A stretch of DNA of 64,000 bases. Origin: Nansenia antarctica. Lineage: Eukaryota; Chordata; Actinopteri; Argentiniformes; Microstomatidae. Below are positions 33,001-44,932 of the stretch, one piece after another. Position numbers and translations under genes: made by a program. The notes under the pieces were generated by a model that made no database searches, was not told where the DNA came from, and was given only the letters and a program-made list of their open reading frames with translations. The first letter of the stretch is position 1, and the number at the start of each line of letters is the position of its first letter. The stretch is from contig OZ022340.1 in the NCBI GenBank assembly GCA_963989245.1, positions 33,577,210 to 33,641,209 on the forward strand, written 5' to 3'.

Positions 33001-33480
33001 GGATTGGTCTCTCCTGGGCCTGCTGCGGTCCTCATCCCGGAGGGCACAGTTGAAATCTCCCCCCACTAGGACTGGTGTGGGGATGAGGAGGAGAGACCGA
33101 AGTTTCTTGAAAAGGGAGACTCTCTTGGCCACGTTGGTTGGGCCGTACACATTGATGACCCTCAGCGGCGAACCCTGGATCTCTAGGTCCAGAACCAGGA
33201 TTCGCCCGCTCTCTACAACCTCCCCCTTTTTGGTCTGCAGAAAAGGGTTGGCCACCAAAATGCCGACCCCATCAGCTCTATCAATGTTTGAGCCTGACCA
33301 GAGAGAGTCCCCCCGTGTCCATTCCTCCTCCAGGGTGGCGTCCATCTCCTTGAATGGGATGGCGCACTCCTGGAGGATATACATGTCTGACTGATGTTGG
33401 GTGATGTACTGGTAGACGACCTCCCGTTTGTCTGGTTGCCGGAGGCTTCTGGTGTTGAGAGATGAGATTGTTATCCTCAT
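30094..33480 (-). CDS. LINE#2 ORF2, second copy, 1,128 aa
   Basis: Protein identical to that of 12666-16052 in every stretch I compared, with all endonuclease (QE, GDFN, SDH) and reverse transcriptase (YMDD) residues and the C-terminal knuckle present. It overlaps the stop of ORF1 by ATGA in the same way. Because the copy arose by segmental duplication, its intactness says little about independent selection. Confidence 0.94.
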   Translation of the reverse strand: MRITISSLNTRSLRQPDKREVVYQYITQHQSDMYILQECAIPFKEMDATLEEEWTRGDSLWSGSNIDRADGVGILVANPFLQTKKGEVVESGRILVLDLEIQGSPLRVINVYGPTNVAKRVSLFKKLRSLLLIPTPVLVGGDFNCALRDEDRSRPRRDQSTTELQSIIDDFQLVDAGGTSPPTHTRVSSSGNSSSRIDMFLLSPGLRMGTLTSQAAHFSDHRMLTVSLEWDGQTRAGRGTWRMNTSILQDPTVVHSFSRRYLEWRTLKELFDSPIEWWEMVKARTKGYFGSVGRRKAAEQRARFQHHNAALQRLSLLQLGGLDVARELAETKQHLATLYREQQQKKQFREKLQGLEEEEKCTRHFFRKARSKHKPILSLYDTNGDTVSDRGNIPGVAREFYESLYNIKTTDETLMATFLDGLDRVPEGGESENPELTTEELTRAVHSLNTHKAPGPDGIPAEFYKTLWDLLKEDLAEVFKAVYREGRLGESMRQSTVTLIPKKGDLKDLRNWRPINLLPVDYKIMTKALTQRFQTLLPSVIAPDQTCSVPGRSINDNLLLVRDLILHSQERRSPLGLLSLDQEKAFDRVSHGFLQRVLRGMNFPQHLLNWTELCYNNITSRVRINNQLTDPFPIKAGVRQGCPLAPLLYVIYLEPFLRKIRSSPNIMGYPLPGARGERLKVVAYMDDITIVGTDSRSISTATKVVEDYCAATGALINRGKCELFLSQHWQENLATSFPVKTENIKLLGITYQKDGGASGSWKETIRQVQKKICEWSARPLTMTGKILVLKAIVLPILLYLGRVFPPDRAVSKTIERIMFTFVWGSQMEKLKRTTLYKTVENGGKGVPDILNIIRAQGLSNLINNINNKDRKARFFEIYYATPILRTLRVTASINHTVPYSWDPPPVYKIWRDFAFKTGLSAAGLASWKYKDIMTFIRSKETITHPKASTAVDSKQVWKNINHKCTNNKQKDIAWMAAHGCLPTREFLHRRHIATTEKCPHGCTDTEHINHLFCECSVARRVWALFVPSVSLNSLLTLPRLTSENILYGPPGGCTTPQLQQQWRIISAVKQVLWETRNIRVYQKQSVHLTTLRRRITLCLRDHAIVDFKNNPDQARAVWGVERWKDVIL

Positions 33481-35051
33481 GGTTCTTGGATTTGGTTTGT
33501 TCCAATTTTTGCTAAGCTATTGCACATGAGGTTGAGGCCCTCCAATGGGTCGTTGGGGGCCAGATAGTGTGGTACCTCCCCTTGGCTGCTCATGGTGTGG
33601 GGGTTGTCTCCCCTCTGACTGCCTGGTGGCCCCCTCATCTGTGTTGTTGATGAGGTGATTTTCGGTGGCCCGTACGGTCCGGTGAGCATGGACTGGGGGT
33701 GGCTGGTGGGCTGTGCAGGGTGAGGAGCATGTGATGACTGGAGAGAGGAAGAGGGTGGGGAGGAGGGTTTGGGGGGGGGAGCCGGCTTACCTGTATGGCG
33801 TTGGGGTTTGGGTTCTGGAGTAGTCTTTTTGTCTGGTTTTTTCCGGATTGCCTTTTTTTGTGGTCTTTTGCGTTTTGTTTGAGCCAAGCTCCAGTCATTT
33901 TCACTGTCTGATTGGGAGGGGAGGTGGATCTGCGGTGTGCTGCTGGTGGCTATCTCAATAGAGGCCGGCTCCCCCTTCATGGTGTTTTTGCAGGGGGTGG
34001 AGGTGGCCATGGGGTTTAGGAGGGGGTGGGTGTTGAGGTTGTCTGTAGGGGGTGCTGGGACGGTTGGTTCCTCTCCTTCTCCTTCTCCGTCGCTCGAGCT
34101 CTGATCGTCCCCTCCATCGCTCGGGCGCCGGTCCTCCTCCGTCTCTCCCTTCTCTTCCTCCATGTTGGGTGTGGGTTGGGGTGTGGGTTGGGGTGGGGGT
34201 GGGGGTGGGGGTTGGGGTGGGGGTGGGGGTGTGGGTTGGGGTGGGGGTGGGGGTTGGGGTGGTGGTTGGTTGGATTTATAGCCCCGGGCTCGACTTGCAT
34301 AAGAACTTGGGCAGTCACGGTAAAGATGCCCCTGTCCCCCGCACAGGTTGCAAGGTCTGGTCGTGGTGCACTCCGACGTCGGGTGGTCTTGGCGGCAGAT
34401 TTTACATACCACGGCCTTGCAGGCCGCTGCCAGATGGCCCAATTGGCCGCAGTTCCTGCAGAGCTTCGGCATACCGTAGTAGTAGACGGAGCCCCTGTTG
34501 TTCCCCAGGTTGATGGTGCTGGGGATATGTTGGACTCCGCCTATCCCCTCCGGGTCCGGACGGAGTTGCACCAGCCATTTCTTGGCCCCCGTCCACACTC
34601 CGTCTTCATCCAGGACCATCCGGGCCCCCGATTTAAGGGTGGCATGACGGTGTAGCCACACCTCAATATCATATTCCTGAATCACCTCATTGTGGAATTG
34701 AATTGTGACCACTTTTGATTCTAAATCCGTTAGTGGGTGGGCTGTAAAACGGTTAAGTGGGGGTTTGTGTTCATTAATCCTATGAAAGGTCCAGAATTCC
34801 TCTAACAGTTGGGGGGTTTTAAAGCTAACTTCAAAACATTCATTCGGCCCAGGGGGCTTCACCAGGCAGTTTAGATCAGACGGCACAAAGCCCATACCTC
34901 TCTGTAGAACCGCCCTGCTGAATTCCAGGCGGGTCATCGTTGTTACTGGTCTGGCAGTCTTCTGTTGGGGGGCTCCATCCCTGGCAGCCTCCTCAGTTGG
35001 GTTGAGCGTCAACCTGACGGCGTTGTAGCGCCGCATCGCTCCGGGGTTCAT
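33477..35051 (-). CDS. LINE#2 ORF1, second copy, 524 aa
   Basis: Same gag-like protein as 16049-17623, with three CCHC knuckles and a proline tract; no difference noticed. Confidence 0.92.
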   Translation of the reverse strand: MNPGAMRRYNAVRLTLNPTEEAARDGAPQQKTARPVTTMTRLEFSRAVLQRGMGFVPSDLNCLVKPPGPNECFEVSFKTPQLLEEFWTFHRINEHKPPLNRFTAHPLTDLESKVVTIQFHNEVIQEYDIEVWLHRHATLKSGARMVLDEDGVWTGAKKWLVQLRPDPEGIGGVQHIPSTINLGNNRGSVYYYGMPKLCRNCGQLGHLAAACKAVVCKICRQDHPTSECTTTRPCNLCGGQGHLYRDCPSSYASRARGYKSNQPPPQPPPPPQPTPPPPPQPPPPPPPQPTPQPTPNMEEEKGETEEDRRPSDGGDDQSSSDGEGEGEEPTVPAPPTDNLNTHPLLNPMATSTPCKNTMKGEPASIEIATSSTPQIHLPSQSDSENDWSLAQTKRKRPQKKAIRKKPDKKTTPEPKPQRHTGKPAPPPKPSSPPSSSLQSSHAPHPAQPTSHPQSMLTGPYGPPKITSSTTQMRGPPGSQRGDNPHTMSSQGEVPHYLAPNDPLEGLNLMCNSLAKIGTNQIQEP

Positions 35052-35417
35052 CGTTGGAGTGGGGTGGGGGGGGTGGGGGATCAGGGAGGAAGGAGGGAGA
35101 GGAATAGGGTTAGGGGGAGGTTGTAGATAATTTTTTTGGGGGGGGAATAGGGTACTTGCCGTTAGGTTAGGGGTGTTGTTCCTCTCAGGTCCTCACGGCA
35201 GATTTTGGACTCTGGCTTGGGTCTGGAACTGGGTTCCCGTCTGGGGACAAAAGAGGGACACCTGAGAGCGAGTGGGGACACCAGGTGGCCAGAGACCTAC
35301 GGTCTTCAAAGCACTCCCCTGTGTCCCTCTCGCTCCTAGCTTAGATGTTATAGTTGTCCTCCCTCCTGGTCTGGTTGGGGTCCACTGGCTCAGCTGGGTC
35401 GGCTGGTGGGTGTTGGG

Positions 35418-36028
35418 CCCTCTCTCACCTCTGGCGTGCTTGGGGGAGTCGAGGTCTTCGGAAGCTCCTCTCGGGGTCCGGCCTTTCCGCTCTTTTGAGG
35501 GGGGCTGCCCAGGGGCCGAACTCGTGCTCCAGTGGCGGGCAGGCCACCTACTGAAAGAGTCTCGGTCTTTGGAAGCTCCTCTCGGGGTCCGGCCTGTCCG
35601 CTCTTTGGAGGGGGGCTGCCCAGGGGCCGAACTCGTGCTCCAGTGGCTCCAGTGGCGGGCAGGCCACCTACTGGTCACCTACTGGAAGAGTCGCGGTCTT
35701 TGGAAGCTCCTCTCGGGGTCCGGCCTTTCCGCTCTTTGGAGGGGGGCTGCCCAGGGGCCGAACTCGTGCTCCAGTGGCTCCAGTGGCGGGCAGGCCACCT
35801 ACTGGTCACCTACTGGAAGAGTCGCGGTCTTTGGAAGCTCCTCTCGGGGTCCGGCCTTTCCGCTCTTTGGAGGGGGGCTGCCCAGCGGCCGAACTGCCCC
35901 AGTGGTGAAAAGGCCACCTACTGGAAGAGTCGCGGGTCTCCGGCAGCTCCTCTCGGATCCCGGCCTGTTCCGCTCAAAGAGGGGGGGTGGGTCGGGGGAG
36001 CCACCTCCCAGCAGCGGACAAGCCACCT
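35418..36028 (-). repeat. LINE#2 5'UTR monomer repeats, second copy
   Basis: Same five monomers as 17990-18600. Confidence 0.8.
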
Positions 36029-36113
36029 ACTGAGAAGACGTGCTCCCCGACCAAGAATAGAAAAAAAGGAGGGGCATAGAGCCTAGTGAGGAAAAAGGAA
36101 AAACCCTAGATTT

Positions 36114-36245
36114 CTCAAAAAAACACAAAAACCCACACCCCACCGGAGACTAGCTTTAATAGAAGTCTCTAGTAAGGGCGAAAGGCCTGTGCGTTTCTTG
36201 AAGAGAAACCAGAGTTTGCTCTTAGCCAAAAGGCCGAGAAGCGAT
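36114..36245 (-). other. U2/U5 snRNA-like head, second copy
   Basis: U2 nt 1-26 at 36220-36245 and the U5-like part at 36114-36215, as in segment 3. Confidence 0.75.
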
Positions 36246-36262
36246 GGAAGACAGAGGATGGA

Positions 36263-36456
36263 AGACAGAGGGAACAAACAGGGCCCAGACCCGCCTGGCC
36301 ACGGGGCACTCACAGAACAGGTGGTTAATGTGTTCTGTGTCCGTGCATCCGTGGGGGCATTTCTCAGTCGTTGCGATGTGCCGCCTATGCAAGAATTCCC
36401 TAGTGGGGAGACAACCATGAGCAGCCATCCAGGCAATGTCTTTTTGTTTATTGTTA
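36263..36456 (-). mobile_element. LINE#1, 5' part (segment 5)
   Basis: Duplicate of 18835-19028. The right target duplication is at 36472-36488. Confidence 0.9.
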
Positions 36457-37608
36457 AGGTAAGGTGGTAAGGTGAAATTGTTGATAAAAGAGTAGTCCAC
36501 AACATCAGGAACACATGCTACCTGAAGAATAGGTTTCTCCACTCTCATATGGAGTAACTCTCCCATGTCACACTGTGATGGTGGTCATTGTAGTCTGTCT
36601 GGGATGGAGGATGTCAGTGTAGTCTCTTTCAGAAGGACAGTTTAGTCTCTCTGTGGTGGAGGGGAATCTTGGGGGAGTTGTTACACAACACATTCTTGTT
36701 TATTTATTTATTTGTATTTTACATAATTAGAGTTAGTAGATTTGTGACAGCCCCCCAGTGTGTCTGAATTGGAGTCCTAGTATACTGTACTTCCAAATGG
36801 TTTAGCATGGGGGGTCAGGTTCAGTACTAGATTTGGGCCGAGGTCCAATAGTGTCCTACCTACAAAAGGTTTTGTACATATAATAATTTTGTTCATATAA
36901 TAATGTTGTACACATAATCATTTTGTTCCTATTTATAATAGTTCCTGCAATTTCCTGTAAATGTCTTTATCAATTAGTAATCCACAGTATGATTATGTAT
37001 TTGTGTATGTTGTTTTTTAAATAATAAAATGCTGAGACAATACTATGACATTCATTGTGTTCTTCATATTTCCAAGACATCTCAAGACATCTTAAGACAT
37101 CTTCATATTTCTGTGTGAATAAATGTAAATAAATGGCATTTAGGAAAAGACAAAGCACTCTCACACAAGTATACTTTTGATAAAATAAGCTGTATTTCCA
37201 TGCAGGAAAATCAGTCCAATAACATGTGAATAAATGTAAATAAATGGCATTTAGGAAAAGACAAAGCACAAGTATACTTTTGATCAAATAAGCTGTATTT
37301 CCAAGCAGGAAAATCAGTCCAATAACATCGCTAAGTCTGTTATTGTCATTGTTTGTACCAGTGATTAAGCCATAGGGCACTTAGTAACACATGGCTACTT
37401 GGTATGTAGGAGATCTCATCTGTCACTCACGGTCAATGTCACCTCCCTTTTCTTCCTTGAACCTCCCACGTCAGGTGGTGCGACTGTCTATGGACTATTA
37501 TCCAATCACGTCTTCAACAATTGCACTCCGATACGACGGACCCCCTTTAGTAATGACTTACGCCAAATTGGTGCAACCCAGGCCAGATCTTTACTTTGTA
37601 CAATTTAT

Positions 37609-37773
37609 CAGGGGAGAGCGCGAACGCAGTCCCCCACTACCAGAAATTATGCAATCGAGATTTCTACATTTGAGAAATTCGATGGGGTCAGTACAGCCGA
37701 AAGTGCAATGGCTGAGCCTCGCCCATGGTGAACCACCTTCTTGATCATGGTGTCTCCCTTGCCAGGTAAGTAT
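37609..37773 (-). ncRNA. U1 spliceosomal snRNA, copy 6
   Basis: Complete gene, the duplicate of copy 4 in the 17.4-kb repeat, with the common form of the promoter. Confidence 0.93.
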
Positions 37774-37864
37774 GAGTTGTACACGTCGGTCGTGGGCAAG
37801 TGACTGTGGTGCACAAACTACGGGTCCACGGTGTGGCTCAGTCATTTCCCCATCATGCATTGCG
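37774..37864 (-). promoter_or_regulatory. U1 promoter, copy 6
   Basis: Same SPH-like site and possible PSE as copy 1. Confidence 0.63.
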
Positions 37865-38139
37865 GCATATATAACATGTACAGCTACAGCATATTTTACA
37901 GTCCATCTGAGATCTTAAACTAAGCAAGAACACTGTATATCCGCCAGTATAACGAATAGAGTTCAGACGCATCGGCCAAATGGATTCAATGTGTTTTCTT
38001 TAATGTGTCGTTCCTTGTTTGTGAGTGAGAGTCGAGAGGACCGTGAGACACCCGGCTGCAATGCCGACATTGAACACAGGGAGAGTGGCGGCGCTGTTGC
38101 ACACTAATTTGACTAGAAGCCGAGTCTATCGTCGTGCAA

Positions 38140-38259
38140 TGTCCATACTCACTACGCGTTGTGATTGACAGTGTCCATACTCGCTACGCCAATCAGATGA
38201 CAGTGTCCATACTCGCTACACCAATCAGATGGCAGAGCCGAGTATAGACATCCCAATCA
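38140..38259 (+). promoter_or_regulatory. CCAAT-box cluster, segment 5
   Basis: Same three CCAAT motifs and donor-like site as segment 1. Confidence 0.43.
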
Positions 38260-39138
38260 GATACCGGTTTGACTGTTTGTCCCGCCTTCAGCACAGAGGT
38301 TTGACTGTTTGAATGAAGACAGTCACGCCTTCAGCACAGAGCGAGCTGAGCAGAAGAGCGATCAGACTCTAGCCTTCAAAACGAGTGAGTAACTAAGTCA
38401 TTTTGATATTAATATTTAATATTTTAATAAGTCAAAGTATTTCTGTGTAAATGAAGCAATGTCCTTCACGAAGCATGCTAGTTAGCGCGTTAGCTAGTTC
38501 TTTTCACTCCGAGCAGTGTCGACATCGATGGGGGTCTCCAATTGACTCCATTCAAAGTGATTTACATTCCCTGTCCGGACACATTTGAATTTTCACCGTA
38601 AGCCCCGGTAAGGCGACGTTATTAACCCGCAAAGAGTGTATCCCGGGCACCGTCTTTGTCCGCGAATAACACCGGCTAACGCTGGCTAGGAAGGTGGTAA
38701 AAATACAAGACTATGCTGGATAACTCCACCATCAGTATACGGTCAGTTTGAAACATCAGGCATCATTCTGGCACCCCGGGAAGTAATGTTTTGAACCCCG
38801 AGAGCATGCATATATGTCTATCCGAAAATAGTACACTCTCCTCGGCCACTGCACGCGCCTCTCCTCGGTAACGTGGAGGAACGAAAAGCTTACAGCACCG
38901 TGTATTCAGCACGGTTCTTTGCCGGCGTGAAAGCCCTATCCTATCCCTCTGCCTCTCCACTCAATTAATCCTTTATTCATTCATTCATTCATGTATGAAT
39001 CCACCCATTAGTCCATTATGGACAGTGCGCTAGTTATGGGTGATTGTCAAATGTTTCAGATTTACACATGATTGGTGAAGATGATATGTACTGTCTGTCA
39101 GACCATATATCTTTTTTTTTATTCTGGCCCAATATGAT

Positions 39139-39625
39139 TTTCTCTCTCTCCTCCTCTCTCACCCTTATGTCTCTCTCTCCTCCTCTCCTCCTCATGTCTC
39201 TCTCTCCTCCTCATGTCTCTCTCCTCCTCTCTCACTCTCATGTCTCTCTCTCCTCCTCTCTCACTCTCATGTCTCTCTCCTCCTCTCTCACCCTCATGTC
39301 TCTCTCTCCTCCTCTCTCACTCATGTCTCTCTCTCCTCCTCTCTCACTCTCATGTCTCTCTCCTCCTCTCTCACTCTCATGTCTCTCTCCTCCTCTCTCA
39401 CTCTCATGTCTCTCTCTCCTCCTCATGTCTCTCTCTCCTCCTCATGTCTCTCTCCTCCTTATGTCTCTCTCCTCCTCTCCTCCTCATGTCTCTCTCTCCT
39501 CCTTATGTCTCTCCCCTCCTTATGTCTCTCTCCTCCTCTCCTCCTCATGTCTCTCTCTCTCCTCCTTATGTCTCTCTCCTCCTTATGTCTCTCTCCTCCT
39601 TATGTCTCTCTCCTCCTCCTCTCTC
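39139..39625. repeat. Pyrimidine-rich minisatellite, segment 5
   Basis: Same tract and length as segment 3, its duplicate. Confidence 0.9.
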
Positions 39626-39631
39626 TGGTAG

Positions 39632-39998
39632 TTCAAGGATGAGGTGGTGAAGGAGGTGGTGGAGAGGATGTGTAATGACTTCTCTGGCCAGTGCTGCACC
39701 CACAAAGCTGCACCCACAAAAAGAAAAAAATGTGGAGACAATGCCAACCCAACTCAACCCTACTTGGTGAAGACAGGAACCACAGGCAACCGGTGAAAAT
39801 CACAGGCATATGGGCTACCATGTCAGGTAAAATAGTCTTACTGAAAGACCTTGTATAAAAAATATTGATGGGAATCTATAGCCTGTATACCTTAATACTT
39901 GATGTCTTTTATTTTCAGAGAATCCACAGCTCCTGTTTGAAGGGACCGTGTTCCTGCCACTCCACAGAGAAGATCCCCTGACAGGCTGTGAAGAGTAG
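39632..39998 (+). pseudogene. Exon-like blocks, copy 6
   Basis: Same structure; LINE#1 follows at 40141. Confidence 0.38.
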
Positions 39999-40140
39999 GG
40001 AGCTTCTCTTCCCACCCTCAGCCATCACTGACACCCTCCTGTTCCTACATCATAAATGTTTTTGGGAACCACGCCAACTTGTTGGGATAGGTATGAAGTC
40101 AACTGCCACCAATGGGCAATACTGTGAAATTGTTGATAAA

Positions 40141-41795
40141 GGTGTTTTTTATTGGTTTTTATAAAAACGCAACACCGTGTATACAATCAATTAATCAAAC
40201 AATCAGACATTTAAGACATTACATTCAACAACAACCAACATTAAACTAACTAAAGTGCTCAGTGTTCAGTGTATTGTCCAGTGTAGTGTAATGTTCAGTG
40301 TTCAGTGTTCAGTGTCCAGGTTCCAGTGTCGGTAGGAGGCAGGGGTAAAAAACCTGTTCGCTGTGCATCCGGGAAAAAAATTCCCCTGCAGCCCTCTAGT
40401 TGTAGAGCGACTACTATCCAGTTTGCCCACCAGTGCAAAGCCGTGGCTCCCCCACCTCCCTCCCCCGAGGGACCCCACACACCCGACTCACCCGACCCGC
40501 CCCACCACCGGCGCATCCGGCCCAGCCCACCAGGCTCAGACTCCTGTAGCCCTTCACGAGGCTAGCCGGACCAGGCGCCCCAGCGGCGGAGCAGATCGAG
40601 CACGCAGGCCGACCAGAGGCCCCTGAGGAGAGGCCCAGAGAGCTCGGCGCATGGCAGGCAAGCAGAGGCGAAAAACCTGTACACAGCTTTTCCAGGGAAA
40701 AAGCTCCCTGGCTCTTCTCAGCTTGTTCCGGGCTGGGGGTTGGGGGTTGGCGGGTAGGGGACTGGGCCTGTAGCTGGGGGCCTGGAGTTGGGGGGGGGTG
40801 GCCCGGAACAGGGGGTTTGGGGTCGCTGAGTTGGAACCTGGGGTTGGTGCTGGGGTGACGTGGTGGTTCCCGCCGGTCTCTGCTCCTGGGTCTGGAAGCC
40901 TGGGTAGGTGTCAGAGCTGGATATGACCTGTGCCTGAAAAGTGTGTGCATTTTGGTGTCAGGCGGGTGATCTGTACTTCCCTGTGACCCAGTGGTGTTGG
41001 TCATCCTGGTGCTGGTGGTGCTGGCAGAGACGGCTGGTTCGGCTGTGGGTTGTGTGTGGTGATATTCTGGTGAGGGTAGGAAGTGGGTCAGTGCTGTGTA
41101 CATGTGTAGGTGGTGGAAGGTGCAGTAAACTTCCCTGTTGGTGTTGTGCGCTGCTCCTCTCCTGGTCCTTGTGATGGTGATACTGCTGACCAGGGCTTGT
41201 GCTGGAACGGTGGTGAAGGTGATAGTGCAGGAACTGGTGGTGTAGTGAGGTAGGCCCGGGGTGGGGGGGGGTTGGTCGATGCGGCGCGGCATGGGGGGGG
41301 GTTTAGAGGATGACGTCCTTCCATCTCTCCACCCCCCACACCGCTCTTGCTTGATCCGGGTTATTTTTAAAGTCAACAATAGCATGGTCCCTGAGGTAGA
41401 GGGTGATTCTCCTCCTCAGGGTTGTCAGGTGGACGCTCTGTTTCTGATAGACCCTGATGTTCCTCGTCTCCCAGAGTACCTGCTTGACGGCGCTGATGAT
41501 CCTCCACTCTTGTTGTAGTTGGGGGGTTGTGCACCCCCCGGGAGGACCATACAGGATGTTCTCGCCCGTCAAGCGGGGCAGGGTCAGCAGGCTGTTTAGG
41601 GAGACAGAGGGAACAAACAGGGCCCAGACCCGCCTGGCCACGGGGCACTCACAGAACAGGTGGTTAATGTGTTCTGTGTCCGTGCATCCGTGGGGGCATT
41701 TCTCAGTCGTTGCGATGTGCCGCCTATGCAAGAATTCCCTAGTGGGGAGACAACCATGAGCAGCCATCCAGGCAATGTCTTTTTGTTTATTGTTA
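40141..41795 (-). mobile_element. LINE#1, 5'-truncated Tx1-like LINE (segment 6)
   Basis: Duplicate of the segment 4 copy with the same short internal deletion. Target duplications are at 40124-40140 and 41811-41827. Confidence 0.93.
41303..41795 (-). pseudogene. LINE#1 ORF2 C-terminal fragment (segment 6)
   Basis: Same fragment as 23875-24367, from NKQKDIAW to KDVIL. Confidence 0.9.
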
Positions 41796-42947
41796 AGGTA
41801 AGGTGGTAAGGTGAAATTGTTGATAAAAGAGTAGTCCACAACATCAGGAACACATGCTACCTGAAGAATAGGTTTCTCCACTCTCATATGGAGTAACTCT
41901 CCCATGTCACACTGTGATGGTGGTCATTGTAGTCTGTCTGGGATGGAGGATGTCAGTGTAGTCTCTTTCAGAAGGACAGTTTAGTCTCTCTGTGGTGGAG
42001 GGGAATCTTGGGGGAGTTGTTACACAACACATTCTTGTTTATTTATTTATTTGTATTTTACATAATTAGAGTTAGTAGATTTGTGACAGCCCCCCAGTGT
42101 GTCTGAATTGGAGTCCTAGTATACTGTACTTCCAAATGGTTTAGCATGGGGGGTCAGGTTCAGTACTAGATTTGGGCCGAGGTCCAATAGTGTCCTACCT
42201 ACAAAAGGTTTTGTACATATAATAATTTTGTTCATATAATAATGTTGTACACATAATCATTTTGTTCCTATTTATAATGGTTCCTGCAATTTCCTGTAAA
42301 TGTCTTTATCAATTAGTAATCCACAGTATGATTATGTATTTGTGTATGTTGTTTTTTAAATAATAAAATGCTGAGACAATACTATGACATTCATTGTGTT
42401 CTTCATATTTCCAAGACATCTCAAGACATCTTAAGACATCTTCATATTTCTGTGTGAATAAATGTAAATAAATGGCATTTAGGAAAAGACAAAGCACTCT
42501 CACACAAGTATACTTTTGATAAAATAAGCTGTATTTCCATGCAGGAAAATCAGTCCAATAACATGTGAATAAATGTAAATAAATGGCATTTAGGAAAAGA
42601 CAAAGCACAAGTATACTTTTGATCAAATAAGCTGTATTTCCAAGCAGGAAAATCAGTCCAATAACATCGCTAAGTCTGTTATTGTCATTGTTTGTACCAG
42701 TGATTAAGCCATAGGGCACTTAGTAACACATGGCTACTTGGTATGTAGGAGATCTCATCTGTCACTCACGGTCAATGTCACCTCCCTTTTCTTCCTTGAA
42801 CCTCCCACGTCAGGTGGTGCGACTGTCTATGGACTATTATCCAATCACGTCTTCAACAATTGCACTCCGATACGACGGACCCCCTTTAGTAATGACTTAC
42901 GCCAAATTGGTGCAACCCAGGCCAGATCTTTACTTTGTACAATTTAT

Positions 42948-43112
42948 CAGGGGAGAGCGCGAACGCAGTCCCCCACTACCAGAAATTATGCAATCGAGAT
43001 TTCTACATTTGAGAAATTCGATGGGGTCAGTACAGCCGAAAGTGCAATGGCTGAGCCTCGCGCATGGTGAACCACCTTCTTGATCATGGTGTCTCCCTTG
43101 CCAGGTAAGTAT
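42948..43112 (-). ncRNA. U1 spliceosomal snRNA, copy 7
   Basis: Complete gene with the nt-51 G-to-C change of copy 5, its partner in the higher-order duplication. Confidence 0.92.
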
Positions 43113-43203
43113 GAGTTGTACACGTCGGTCGTGGGCAAGTGACTGTGGTGCACAAACTACGGGTCCACGGTGTGGCTCAGTCATTTCCCCATCATGCATT
43201 GCG
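43113..43203 (-). promoter_or_regulatory. U1 promoter, copy 7
   Basis: Same SPH-like site and possible PSE as copy 1. Confidence 0.63.
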
Positions 43204-43478
43204 GCATATATAACATGTACAGCTACAGCATATTTTACAGTCCATCTGAGATCTTAAACTAAGCAAGAACACTGTATATCCGCCAGTATAACGAATAGAG
43301 TTCAGACGCATCGGCCAAATGGATTCAATGTGTTTTCTTTAATGTGTCGTTCCTTGTTTGTGAGTGAGAGTCGAGAGGACCGTGAGACACCCGGCTGCAA
43401 TGCCGACATTGAACACAGGGAGAGTGGCGGCGCTGTTGCACACTAATTTGACTAGAAGCCGAGTCTATCGTCGTGCAA

Positions 43479-43598
43479 TGTCCATACTCACTACGCGTTG
43501 TGATTGACAGTGTCCATACTCGCTACGCCAATCAGATGACAGTGTCCATACTCGCTACACCAATCAGATGGCAGAGCCGAGTATAGACATCCCAATCA
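43479..43598 (+). promoter_or_regulatory. CCAAT-box cluster, segment 6
   Basis: CCAAT motifs unchanged; donor-like site GTGAAT as in segment 4. Confidence 0.43.
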
Positions 43599-44493
43599 GA
43601 TACCGGTTTGACTGTTTGTCCCGCCTTCAGCACAGAGGTTTGACTGTTTGAATGAAGACAGTCACGCCTTCAGCACAGAGCGAGCTGAGCAGAAGAGCGA
43701 TCAGACTCTAGCCTTCAAAACGAGTGAATAACTAAGTCATTTTGATATTAATATTTAATATTTTAATAAGTCAAAGTATTTCTGTGTAAATGAAGCAATG
43801 TCCTTCACGAAGCATGCTAGTTAGCGCGTTAGCTAGTTCTTTTCACTCCGAGCAGTGTCGACATCGATGGGGGTCTCCAATTGACTCCATTCAAAGTGAT
43901 TTACATTCCCTGTCCTCTCCCCTGTCCGGACACATTTGAATTTTCACCGTAAGCCCCGGTAAGGCGACGTTATTAACCCGCAAAGAGTGTATCCCGGGCA
44001 CCGTCTTTGTCCGCGAATAACACCGGCTAACACCGGCTAGGAAGGTGGTAAAAATACAAGACTATGCTGGATAACTCCACCATCAGTATACGGTCAGTTT
44101 GAGCCATCAGGCATCATTCTGGCACCCCGGGAAGTAATGTTTTGAACCCCGAGAGCATGCATATATGTCTATCCGAAAATAGTACACTCTCCTCGGCCAC
44201 TGCACGCGCCTCTCCTCGGTAACGTGGAGGAACGAAAAGCTTACAGCACCGTGTATTCGGCACGGTTCTTTGCCGGTGTGAAAGCCCTATCCTATCCCTC
44301 TGCCTCTCCACTCAATTAATCCTTTATTCATTCATTCATTCATTCATGTATGAATCCACCCATTAGTCCATTATGGACAGTGCGCTAGTTATGGGTGATT
44401 GTCAAATGTTTCAGATTTACACATGATTGGTGAAGATGATATGTACTGTCTGTCAGACCATATATCTTTTTTTTTATTCTGGCCCAATATGAT

Positions 44494-44926
44494 TTTCTCT
44501 CTCTCCTCCTCTCTCACCCTTATGTCTCTCTCTCCTCCTCTCCTCCTCATGTCTCTCTCTCCTCCTCATGTCTCTCTCCTCCTCTCTCACTCTCATGTCT
44601 CTCTCTCCTCCTCTCTCACTCTCATGTCTCTCTCCTCCTCTCTCACCCTCATGTCTCTCTCTCCTCCTCTCTCACTCATGTCTCTCTCTCCTCCTCTCTC
44701 ACTCTCATGTCTCTCTCTCCTCCTCATGTCTCTCTCTCCTCCTCATGTCTCTCTCCTCCTTATGTCTCTCTCCTCCTCTCCTCCTCATGTCTCTCTCTCC
44801 TCCTTATGTCTCTCCCCTCCTTATGTCTCTCTCCTCCTCTCCTCCTCATGTCTCTCTCTCTCCTCCTTATGTCTCTCTCCTCCTTATGTCTCTCTCCTCC
44901 TTATGTCTCTCTCCTCCTCCTCTCTC
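44494..44926. repeat. Pyrimidine-rich minisatellite, segment 6
   Basis: About 54 bp shorter than segment 1 through loss of CTCACTCTCATGTCT repeats. It is the shortest tract in the array. Confidence 0.9.
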
Positions 44927-44932
44927 TGGTAG

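Larger units (their letters stand above)
28909..36245 (-). mobile_element. LINE#2, second full-length copy (segment 5)
   Basis: The same insertion as 11481-18817, copied with the 17.4-kb block and not an independent transposition, since nested site, deletion and filler are shared. The one difference I saw is a T/G base near 35135. Confidence 0.93.
27690..39781. repeat. U1 array segment 5 (nested LINEs, duplicate of segment 3)
   Basis: It has exactly the length of segment 3, with every landmark shifted by 17,428 bp. The differences I noticed are one base in a T/G homopolymer (17707 versus 35135 region) and one base in the U1 promoter (20397 versus 37825). Confidence 0.93.
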